A stretch of 64,000 bases of DNA, taken from Mycobacterium rhizamassiliense. GTDB lineage: Bacteria > Actinomycetota > Actinomycetes > Mycobacteriales > Mycobacteriaceae. Position 1 is the first letter of the stretch; each line of letters starts with the position of its first letter. A program made the translations under genes and the position numbers. Positions 31,567-38,527 of the stretch are shown one piece after another. The notes under the pieces were generated by a model. That model worked only from the letters and a program-made list of their open reading frames with translations, did not search any database and was not told the origin of the DNA. The stretch spans positions 3,706,315 to 3,770,314 of the forward strand of contig NZ_LT721901.1 of assembly GCF_900157375.1 (NCBI RefSeq), written 5' to 3'.

Positions 31567-32190
31567 CTACGACGTCGTGGCTTTCCTGCGCACCAGGGCC
31601 CCGAGGATCTCCGGTGCGGCCTCTTCGTAGGTGCGGCCCGACTTGATGGCGTTGCATGTCAGGCAGGCGGTCGTGAGGTTCTCGGGGGTGTTTGGCCCCC
31701 CAAGCGACTGGGGAATGATGTGGTCGAGCGTTGCGGTCGTCGCCGTCACCACCTCGCCGCAGTATCGGCACGTCCACTTGTCGCGCTCCATGAGCTCGGC
31801 CCTCAGCACGGGGTCGGTGAAGTAGTCGGGCTCCTGCTCGGGCGGCTCCGACGTCGCGATCACCTCGCGCACTGCCGGAATCGCCTCAGGAAGCAGGACA
31901 CGGTATTGCGTTCCCTCTCGCGACGTGTCGCCCACCGCGATGAACCCAGCTTCGGCGAGGACATTCAGCTTCTCAGTGATGTGGTTGTAGTTGCCCCGGC
32001 TCGCACGGGTTCCCTGGCCGAGTCGGGCGCTGATAGTCCGCTTCCCGATGCGGATCTCGCCGCCGCGAAACTCGCTGGCCCTTAGCAGGAGCAGGTACAG
32101 GCTGAACTCGTAGGGCTTGAGAAGCGGCAACACAGCATCCACGAGTACCGGCAGCAGCTCGGGTACGTCGGTGTCGGCTTTGTCCACCAT
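31567..32190 (-). CDS. Winged-helix/HNH endonuclease
   Basis: A 207-residue two-domain protein. Residues 25-100 form a winged-helix DNA-binding domain (RIGKRTISARLGQGTRASRG, then ITEKLNVLAEAGFIAV). Residues 135-190 form an HNH nuclease: KWTCRYCGE (Cys141, Cys144), LDHIIPQSLGG (Asp156, His157), PENLTTACLTCN (Asn171, Cys176, Cys179) and the closing KSGRT. All metal and zinc positions are intact. The helix-turn-helix plus HNH combination suggests site-directed cleavage or a regulator that uses a nuclease fold. It is the most downstream of four minus-strand genes starting at 35198. Confidence 0.85.
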   Translation of the reverse strand: MVDKADTDVPELLPVLVDAVLPLLKPYEFSLYLLLLRASEFRGGEIRIGKRTISARLGQGTRASRGNYNHITEKLNVLAEAGFIAVGDTSREGTQYRVLLPEAIPAVREVIATSEPPEQEPDYFTDPVLRAELMERDKWTCRYCGEVVTATTATLDHIIPQSLGGPNTPENLTTACLTCNAIKSGRTYEEAAPEILGALVRRKATTS

Positions 32191-32327
32191 CAGAGGTTAG
32201 CCCCGGCCTACCTGAGCGCACGTGGGCTTGCCACGTTCCGTGTGCAGCGGAGTTGGAGCCGAAGCCTCGTTTTTCGGGCACCCGGGGCCGTGTCATGCGC
32301 TTCCGCTGGGCGCCCTGGCGGAAATTC

Positions 32328-32882
32328 TCATTCCCCTTCGTGGTGGGCCAAGTAGCGATACAGCGTGGTCCGGCCAATCCCGAGGGCGCTGCAGATGGTC
32401 GCCGCGGTCTCCCCGTTGGATTTCATCCGCCCGGCAAGTGCCGCCTGCTCGGGGCTGAGCTTGGCGGGCCGACCAAACTTGCGTCCGGATTTGCGGGCAT
32501 GCTCCAGCTTGAGTGCGGTCCGTTCCCGCACCAGCTCGCGCTCGTACTCGGCGATCGACATCAGGATCCCGGCGACCATGCGCCCGGTGCTCGTCGAGGT
32601 GTCGACCCCGTCGTGCAGGGACCGCACCGTCACCCCCCGCTCGGTCAGCTCGTGGAGCGTATTGACGATGCTGCGCATGTTGCGGCCCAGCCGGTCCAGC
32701 CGCCACACGACGAGGGTGTCGCCGTCCCGGAGGTATTGCAGGCACTCGGCAAAGCCGGGGCGGTCGTCCCGCGCGCCGGACATGACGTCGTGGAAGACCT
32801 TCCCCGCCCCCGCGGCGGCCAGCGCCTCAGTCTGCTGCTCCAGGGTCTGCGTAATCGTCGACACGCGCGCGTAGCCGATCAC
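32328..32882 (-). CDS. Small serine recombinase (resolvase/invertase family)
   Basis: A 184-residue serine recombinase, the normal length for Tn3-type resolvases and DNA invertases. Catalytic Ser8 is in GYARVST, and the Arg cluster is in VVWRLDRLGRNMR (Arg61, Arg64, Arg67). The long E helix is followed by a C-terminal HTH (ETAATICSALGIGRTTLYRYL). GTG 32882 gives the canonical MIGYARVS start; the upstream open frame to 33065 has no ribosome-binding site or homologous sequence. No Tn3 transposase lies nearby. About 200 bp of non-coding DNA upstream could hold a res or inversion site. It may resolve element dimers or invert a segment of the island. Confidence 0.88.
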   Translation of the reverse strand: MIGYARVSTITQTLEQQTEALAAAGAGKVFHDVMSGARDDRPGFAECLQYLRDGDTLVVWRLDRLGRNMRSIVNTLHELTERGVTVRSLHDGVDTSTSTGRMVAGILMSIAEYERELVRERTALKLEHARKSGRKFGRPAKLSPEQAALAGRMKSNGETAATICSALGIGRTTLYRYLAHHEGE

Positions 32883-33079
32883 CGTGGAAACTGCCTGGGT
32901 CGCGGAATTTAGGCTCACGCTCAGTGAACCGAAATGGTCGCTGCCGTATTTCCCGAACGATGCGCTTTCGGCATGTACTTCCGGCACAGCCGGTCGTGGG
33001 AAAACACGCATCCTCGACACGTGGGCATGACGTATCCCGCAACCGGTCATATTCGAGACGGACACCAGACGTCACAACA

Positions 33080-34153
33080 TCAAGGTTCATATTGCTCGTC
33101 GTCAGGGTCGCCCGGGTAGTCGTCCCACCGATCTTCGATCTCTGCGTCTCGGGCATCGCGCCAACCCTCTGCTTCGTCTTCGGTGGCTTCGTCCTCCCCG
33201 AGGTCGAGCGTGAACGGGATGGTGGTCAGCGCTAGCTCGTCGCCGTCGAGGGTCAGGTTGCAGACGGGACACTCTGCGTAATCGACTGTCGCGCTGATCC
33301 TTACGAAAAACGCTACTCCATGTGGCATGTCGGACTCGTCGATGTCGACCTCGCGTAAGACGTCGTACACCACCCACAGCTGGTTCTGGCAGGCAGGGCA
33401 CGTATGCGGTCTGACCGTTTGCGTGTCTTCAACCACTGGGGCGCGTGCGACAAGTTCGGCTACAACGCGGTTACGTTCGTTCTGATCAAGGCCAGCGGTG
33501 AGTCGAGCGTACGCTGCCTTGGCTGTAGCAATTAGTTCATTGAAACCGCGAACAAGCCTCTCGTAGTGTGCACGCTGACGCGCTTCGACGATCTTGATGT
33601 GCTTAGTTGACCAGAACGCGCCCCAGTCACTGTCCTGCAGAAGGGCCTTGCGCACTTTGAACACTTGATCAGTGAGCGTGACCAACTCCGTCAGCGACGA
33701 CTCCACATCATCCTCGGTGGGAGCCAGCCCCATGTGGATCGCGCCGTTGCGCACATCGAACAGCAGCTTTGGCTCAGGAATGTGCGGCGTATTGGCGGGT
33801 CGGACTTCGTTGAGCCGTCTGAGAGACTCAACTGCACCCGCTGTGGTCATCTTGCCCTGCGTGGCTTTGTGAGTGGCTCCCGCGAGAGGCAGCAGCGTCG
33901 ACATGGTTGTTTTTTCGGCCAAGAGTGCGGGCGCGATTCCAGCCAACGTGGATTTGATCAACAACTCCGCGGCCTGTCCGATGGCGGCTAGCCGCACCGT
34001 CTTGTCGAGGGCCGTCTCGTCCGGCTCGGGTTGATCCATGGCGCGCCGCGCCCAGTCGGCGGCGAGGTCGAACAGGGTTGCCGCGATCTGTCGATGTGGC
34101 CGTTGGCCGTATACCGTGTTCCAGACGTAACTTGGAAATGTCATCGGAGCCAA
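33080..34153 (-). CDS. HEPN-motif protein with C-terminal zinc ribbon
   Basis: A 357-residue protein. The N-terminal helical half contains FDVRNGAIHMG, in which Arg135-Asn136-x3-His140 is the RNxxxH HEPN signature in the expected turn between helices. The C-terminal part has a zinc ribbon with two CxxC pairs 40 residues apart: Cys252/Cys255 (HTCPACQNQLW) and Cys295/Cys298 (AECPVCNLTLDG). A highly acidic tail (EDEATEDEAEGW and beyond) follows. The HEPN plus zinc-ribbon layout is found in predicted defence effectors that sense nucleic acid. The gene is 85 bp downstream of the next minus-strand gene and presumably co-transcribed with it. The assignment is inferred from motifs. Confidence 0.6.
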   Translation of the reverse strand: MAPMTFPSYVWNTVYGQRPHRQIAATLFDLAADWARRAMDQPEPDETALDKTVRLAAIGQAAELLIKSTLAGIAPALLAEKTTMSTLLPLAGATHKATQGKMTTAGAVESLRRLNEVRPANTPHIPEPKLLFDVRNGAIHMGLAPTEDDVESSLTELVTLTDQVFKVRKALLQDSDWGAFWSTKHIKIVEARQRAHYERLVRGFNELIATAKAAYARLTAGLDQNERNRVVAELVARAPVVEDTQTVRPHTCPACQNQLWVVYDVLREVDIDESDMPHGVAFFVRISATVDYAECPVCNLTLDGDELALTTIPFTLDLGEDEATEDEAEGWRDARDAEIEDRWDDYPGDPDDEQYEP

Positions 34154-34238
34154 CCTATCCGGTTAGGTGTTCGTCTGGGTGGCGGTTCGAGTGGGACCAG
34201 ATCACTAGGGCCGCGGCACAGCCCACTATCGACGGAAC

Positions 34239-35198
34239 CTATCGACCGAACAATTCCGTGGACCACGTAGCGATCGTTGGCTCGAACCGTTTCGGGACGT
34301 AGGACTCGTCCCGGCGTCCGCTCCCCGGATCGCGGGAAGCAGCCTCATAAAGGCAGACGGCGCACTCCACCATGTTCAGCGTGACGGCGAGGGCGTCGGC
34401 GATCAGGGTGAACACGGTGCCGCCCCGGGCGTAGTCGGTCATCCACTTGTAGCCGTGGATGAAGCTGGAACCGTAGGAGTAGAGGGACCTGGCCGGGTTC
34501 TCCAAACCATGGTCGCCGATCTCTCCGGTGTCATGAGCGGGGACGTGAGCATCGACCCACTGCGCGGACTCGCGGATCATCTTGGTGAATGACGGCGTCT
34601 TGTCGAACGTGTACGCCGCCTTCGCGTCGGCAACCATCATGTTGAACTTCCGACGGTGGTCGCCGTTCATCGTCAGTAGCTGTGGCGGGTACCGGCTCGG
34701 ATTGGTGGTCTCCTCTTCCTCACCGATCGCCAGGAACCGGCGCTGCTGTTCCAGCTGCTCCATCTCCTCCGACATGCACCGGTCTCGGCGAATGTCGCTC
34801 GACGGATCGTTGAGCAGCCAGATCGTCAGGGCCGCGCACTCCATCGCCACCCGGCACAGCTGCAGCACCTCCGCGATGTGCGGCTGCCGATGCGACTTGC
34901 GACGGGCGATCAGAATCCCTGCAGTGTGCAGACTCTCAGCGGCGCTCATCAACGGAAACAGAGCGTGCTCGGATACGGCCTGCGGCCCCGCCAACGTGAG
35001 TGGGTACGTCGCTTTGAAGGCCGCGTCGTCGGCGGCCAGAGCACTCCCCGGATCGGCGGTGCGTGGATGCAGCCCCCACTGGTAGAGCTCCCCGCAGCGC
35101 TGGCCCCGCTCATCGACGCGGTTGAGGACACCGTTGGTGGCGAGGTTGAGCAGCGTCTCAGCTTGCTCGGCGTTCAGTCCCATGTTCGGGATGGTCAT
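34239..35198 (-). CDS. Helical hypothetical protein, DUF5677-like
   Basis: A 319-residue mostly helical protein. The region LYSYGSSFIHGYKWMTDYA resembles the (Y/F)xxxSxxVHG motif of DUF5677-type proteins, which are thought to be distant HEPN relatives. Earlier, AGILIARRKSHRQPHIAEVL and LCRVAMECAALTIWLL give the four-helix pattern. No catalytic Arg-x4-His is present. It is the first gene of a minus-strand run with the HEPN/zinc-ribbon gene. Together they may form a multi-component defence or toxin unit. The family call is tentative. Confidence 0.45.
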   Translation of the reverse strand: MTIPNMGLNAEQAETLLNLATNGVLNRVDERGQRCGELYQWGLHPRTADPGSALAADDAAFKATYPLTLAGPQAVSEHALFPLMSAAESLHTAGILIARRKSHRQPHIAEVLQLCRVAMECAALTIWLLNDPSSDIRRDRCMSEEMEQLEQQRRFLAIGEEEETTNPSRYPPQLLTMNGDHRRKFNMMVADAKAAYTFDKTPSFTKMIRESAQWVDAHVPAHDTGEIGDHGLENPARSLYSYGSSFIHGYKWMTDYARGGTVFTLIADALAVTLNMVECAVCLYEAASRDPGSGRRDESYVPKRFEPTIATWSTELFGR

Positions 35199-35486
35199 AG
35201 GGGCAACGGTAGGCAGCGGGTACGACAGGTTGCTGTACCGACCCGCGTCATCGTGGTGATAGTTGCAGCGACGACCGCGGCCATAATCAGCATCCGCCTC
35301 ACGGCTCGAAGCCTAACCAGCAACAGTCTGCGTCCGCGGCTGATCGCGAGAGCCCCACCAACAAAAAACACCACGACAACTTCGGCGCTGAATCGAGGAC
35401 ACGACGGTGGCGCCCCCACGGACGCCCGTTAATCGATTTGTCTCCCAGAGTTGTCGGTGCTCGCGATCCTGATGCCAGCGCGGACA

Positions 35487-35804
35487 CTAGTGGGGATTGT
35501 TGAATTGCAGATTGCTGTATTTCGGGCAGTAATGCCCAACGGCAAATGACTCGAAGATCGCCGCCCTGTCTGATCGCAGCCCCAGCTGGGAGACAAGCGC
35601 ATCTGCGATGGCATCCGGAGAGTTGCCGCTATCGAGGCCTCCGCAGACCTGGTGTGCGATGCGGATTAGATCAGCCGGAGCGCCCACGACCCCATTGTTG
35701 TTCGCCTTCTGGACAAAGTCGTCGTCATTGCTATCGGCGTGAGCAACACCGATAGACAACAGCGCCAGGGGCACAGCCATGGCCGAAGCTGTAAGTCGCC
35801 TCAC
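35487..35804 (-). CDS. Secreted DUF732 protein 1
   Basis: A 105-residue exported protein. The Sec signal peptide (MRRLTASAMAVPLALLSIG, cleavage after AHA at about residue 23) is followed by a DUF732 domain (DDDFVQKANNNGV, DLIRIAHQVCGGLDSG, VGHYCP). The two domain cysteines likely form the family's disulfide. DUF732 proteins are abundant in mycobacteria, secreted, and of unknown function. It shares the distinctive stretch VPLALLSIGVAHAD with the DUF732 gene at 37098-37577, so the two are duplicates separated by two other exported-protein genes. Confidence 0.88.
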   Translation of the reverse strand: MRRLTASAMAVPLALLSIGVAHADSNDDDFVQKANNNGVVGAPADLIRIAHQVCGGLDSGNSPDAIADALVSQLGLRSDRAAIFESFAVGHYCPKYSNLQFNNPH

Positions 35805-35833
35805 AGTATTTCCTTCCCTAATGGTGCGAACTC

Positions 35834-36733
35834 CTACGGACGCATTACGCAGTCGTGGTGAAGTGGTCCTTCGTGAAAGCCCGTCAGTCCGGCGCGGTTA
35901 AGGCAGTCTCGGGTGAGGGCGACGATGAGGAGATCGCCGTGTTGTCCGAACGTGCTCATGATGCTGTTTTGGTCCCAGACGGCGCACTGTCCTCCGGGTG
36001 AGAAAGGCTGCTGTTGGCAGTGACTGTTGAGGGCTTGCACCCAATCCTCGGGGAAGCAGCCCAATTTGAGGGCATATATGTCTGTGTCGCCGCCAGGTTG
36101 GACAACCCAATAGTCAAGCCCGCGGCTAGTGCAATCTTGGCTGCCTTCGGAATAGTTCCGCAGCCAAGGACCATCCCAATAGGGCTGCGCGGTGCTGGTT
36201 GGCGGGTTTGCGTTAGGTGCAGGCACCGAACTGATAGTGCCCGGTATTGCCGCAGGGGGTGGTGTCGCGCCCAGCGAGTTCGGTGGCGGGAAGATCTCGA
36301 AGCCATACGGGCGCAATGGTTCTAGCATCGCAGCCTCGGCGGCCAGCGCTTGGTCCGAGTTGGTCCGGACGGAGGCGAATAGGAAGTACTGGCTGCCTTC
36401 ATTTCCCTTCGCATAGGCACCGACCTGACCGAGGTCGTATTGCAGGTCAGGCTCTGAGCTGTAGGTGCCGATCAGGATGGGCGCGGGCATGCGTCCCCCG
36501 TTTGCTGTTTGCATGGTAGAGGGACATTCCATTGGATTTGTTGCGCCACTCATTACCGGTCCGTGTGTCATGGGCAGAGGACCACGGCTTTTGCACACCG
36601 CATTCACCCAATCGTTCATTGCTCCGGTAAGTCGGTCGGGCGGAGCAGTCTCCGACGGCGTCAGTTTCTGCGATGAGCACCCGGCCAATACTGTGACTAC
36701 GACTATGACGATCAAGGACAAGGCCCTGCTCAT
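35834..36733 (-). CDS. Predicted lipoprotein
   Basis: A 299-residue lipoprotein. ATG 36733 gives a short basic head, hydrophobic core and lipobox TVLAGC (Cys19). The mature part has a repeated-looking beta-rich N-terminal region (ILIGTYSSEPDLQYDLGQV, YFLFASVRTNSDQALAAEA). A Pro/Ala linker (about 165-195) leads to a Cys-containing C-terminal domain (DCTSRGLDYWVVQ, LGCFPEDWVQALNSHC). No known family. It lies 29 bp downstream of the DUF732 gene at 35487 in genome order, but both are read leftward, so this gene is upstream of it in the transcript. It is probably a cell-surface cargo gene. Confidence 0.8.
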   Translation of the reverse strand: MSRALSLIVIVVVTVLAGCSSQKLTPSETAPPDRLTGAMNDWVNAVCKSRGPLPMTHGPVMSGATNPMECPSTMQTANGGRMPAPILIGTYSSEPDLQYDLGQVGAYAKGNEGSQYFLFASVRTNSDQALAAEAAMLEPLRPYGFEIFPPPNSLGATPPPAAIPGTISSVPAPNANPPTSTAQPYWDGPWLRNYSEGSQDCTSRGLDYWVVQPGGDTDIYALKLGCFPEDWVQALNSHCQQQPFSPGGQCAVWDQNSIMSTFGQHGDLLIVALTRDCLNRAGLTGFHEGPLHHDCVMRP

Positions 36734-36848
36734 ATATCCGACCGTGTATCCGTAAGGCAGCAAATAGGTTTCGAGACTGGTCGTGCTATGCGGTGAAGGT
36801 GGTGCTGGTCATTCAGGATCCAGACCACTGGCAGGAAGTTGATCTCCA

Positions 36849-37082
36849 TCAATGGCACCAGTAGCAGCCGTAAGGGGGTACGCCCCACTGGCCCGGCCCG
36901 GGAGGGGGTGGTGGCGGCGCCGGGGCCGGGTTGATCGGCTCACAGTGCCACCGATTCGGATCAAAATACGTATTGCCGTAGCACCCGTCGCCGGGTGTGG
37001 CGCTGGCGAAGCCGCCTCCGAAGAACATCCCCGCAGCGATCGCGGCGGTGGCGGAGACCGCCTTGAGCAACGTCATGCCCAC
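36849..37082 (-). CDS. Small secreted Pro-rich protein
   Basis: A 77-residue protein. A signal peptide (residues 1-28, ending FASA) is followed by a short mature part of about 49 residues containing GDGCYGNTYFDPNRWHCE, a run of alternating Pro/Ala, and a terminal YGCYWCH. Four cysteines suggest two disulfides. It sits 15 bp from the adjacent DUF732 gene on the same strand. Function unknown; small Pro-rich exported proteins of this kind are common in mycobacteria. Confidence 0.75.
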   Translation of the reverse strand: MGMTLLKAVSATAAIAAGMFFGGGFASATPGDGCYGNTYFDPNRWHCEPINPAPAPPPPPPGPGQWGVPPYGCYWCH

Positions 37083-37097
37083 AGGACCGACCTCAAT

Positions 37098-37577
37098 TCA
37101 CTCGGAGAACGGAGCGCGCCAATGTTCGGCGCCGGGACTGTTTGGGCAATACGTGCCGATGGCAGAGGTGACGAGGACGCCCGCCTGGCTGTTCGTGAGC
37201 GGATTGTGGGCGCTGCCAAAGGTGGTGAAGAAGCGGCCGCCGTTTACCGAGGCACGGAGGACATAGTTGGTCACCATCGCCGGGCTGACGCTGGGGCTCA
37301 GGAAGCCACAGACCTGATGGCCTGCGTCAATTAGGTCCCCGGGCCCCCCAATGGACTGGATGTTGTGACCCGACAGGGCATTGAGATAGGCGTCATCGTC
37401 GGTGTCGGCGTGAGCGACGCCGATCGATAGCAATGCCAGGGGCACAGCGATCGCCGAAGCCGCGAGCTGGCTCAGCGTGGGGTCGCGCCCTGATCCCCGA
37501 GGAGGTCGCGGACCGTGCCGAGATCCAGTAGGGATGCCCGCAGCCGCGGTCGCAATTAATCCCGAAACAGCCTTCAT
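37098..37577 (-). CDS. Secreted DUF732 protein 2
   Basis: A 159-residue exported DUF732 protein. ATG 37577 was chosen; a more internal start would give a signal peptide almost identical to that of the DUF732 protein at 35487 (VPLALLSIGVAHAD). With the upstream start the protein has a second, earlier hydrophobic segment (AVSGLIATAAAGIP), so the N-terminus is uncertain. The domain has DLIDAGHQVCGFLS and GTYCP cysteine motifs. It is divergent from the XRE regulator across 120 bp, which may be its control region. Confidence 0.82.
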   Translation of the reverse strand: MKAVSGLIATAAAGIPTGSRHGPRPPRGSGRDPTLSQLAASAIAVPLALLSIGVAHADTDDDAYLNALSGHNIQSIGGPGDLIDAGHQVCGFLSPSVSPAMVTNYVLRASVNGGRFFTTFGSAHNPLTNSQAGVLVTSAIGTYCPNSPGAEHWRAPFSE

Positions 37578-37650
37578 CTTTTTTCCACGTCGACGGTGTC
37601 GGTAACTCCGGGGAACCCCACAGGGGCAGGTACTGCCCCACCTCAATGTA

Positions 37651-37695
37651 CTACTAGTAGGGCAGACAGTCCGGGGCTTTGGCTGACTACTAGGA
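37651..37695. promoter_or_regulatory. Operator-like CTACTAG repeats between divergent genes
   Basis: A perfect 10-bp palindrome CTACTAGTAG at 37651-37660 and a related ACTACTAGGAC at 37685-37695. The second touches the start of the XRE gene. The placement between the XRE gene and the divergent DUF732 gene suggests autoregulation and control of the exported-protein operon. Confidence 0.45.
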
Positions 37696-37697
37696 CG

Positions 37698-37958
37698 GTG
37701 CCAACGCGACCCAGTCAGAACGATCCCGAACGGGTCGCCGCCTGGGAACTCCGTCGCCGCCAAGTCGGAGAGCGAATCCGAATGTTTCGCACCGAGCGAG
37801 GCCTGACGCAAGAAGCTCTTGCCCTGAGGTCGGGCGTCACCCGCAACGTATTGATCGACGCCGAACTTGGCCGACGAGGCTTGCTTTACGAGCGGCTGTT
37901 CGATATCGCCGAGGCGCTGCAGGTCACTGCTGGACAGCTCATGGACGGAAATCCGTAG
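37698..37958 (+). CDS. XRE-family HTH regulator
   Basis: An 86-residue Cro/CI-type regulator. GTG 37698 is used because it follows TAGGA closely; the longer open frame upstream overlaps the operator-like repeats. The HTH is VGERIRMFRTERGLTQEALALRSGVTRNVLIDAELG (about 18-53) with the conserved LTQExLAxxSGV turn, then LFDIAEALQVTAGQLM as the fifth helix. It is divergent from the exported-protein genes and probably represses or activates them. Confidence 0.82.
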   Translation: MPTRPSQNDPERVAAWELRRRQVGERIRMFRTERGLTQEALALRSGVTRNVLIDAELGRRGLLYERLFDIAEALQVTAGQLMDGNP

Positions 37959-38527
37959 TCCGACCCGGACCCGACTTCGCGCCCAGCTCGATATAGCCAA
38001 ATCAAGACCCAAGGGGCTGGCATTCAGGTTCGGCTACGTCCTCCCGCCGCGACAGTCACCGCATCCAAAGCGAACCCAAACTCGGAGCTGTCTCGTACTT
38101 CGAACCTATATTTTTGGTCCAAATTTGGCGATTCGCACACGTTTTTAGTGCAAAACTACTGGTCGCGAGCTAAATCGTTGACTTAACCGATTGCGTAAAG
38201 TGGTCTGATTGTCTATTTGTTGTACTTAATTTCCATGCATTTGACAATTTTGCGCACGCCGCTGCCGCAACAGCGCTGGTCAAAGATGTATGGGGTCCTT
38301 CACAGCCTGCGTTGGCGGGCCTAATTGCTCGCACTTTGTGAGGAATTGATTTTGCGTGAACTAATGATCCAGTTGACTTTCGCTTGAATGCTTTGGGTTG
38401 GAGGCCGCCCTTGATGCAGATCTCCCAATTCAAGGTGAATTGACGGTCAGGTCGTCGGAGGTAGGCTCACGACGAGCATGGGAGGGGTGTCGATGTCACG
38501 CACCGCCGCGAGGCTGCGGGTTGTGGG
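37959..38527. other. Low-GC gap upstream of the hydrolase gene
   Basis: 569 bp without a supported gene. From about 38090 to 38420 the DNA drops to roughly 40-45% GC by eye (line 38101-38160 is 23 of 60), against about 65% in the surrounding window, and runs of T and A are frequent. It probably contains the hydrolase promoter and is foreign in origin. Bases 38461-38527 have GGAGGGG-like sites and short overlapping starts. Confidence 0.5.

Noticed and set aside
32222..32912. Plus-strand frames of 78-219 residues across the resolvase
   Set aside because: They are shadows of the resolvase gene, which has its catalytic Ser, Arg cluster and HTH.
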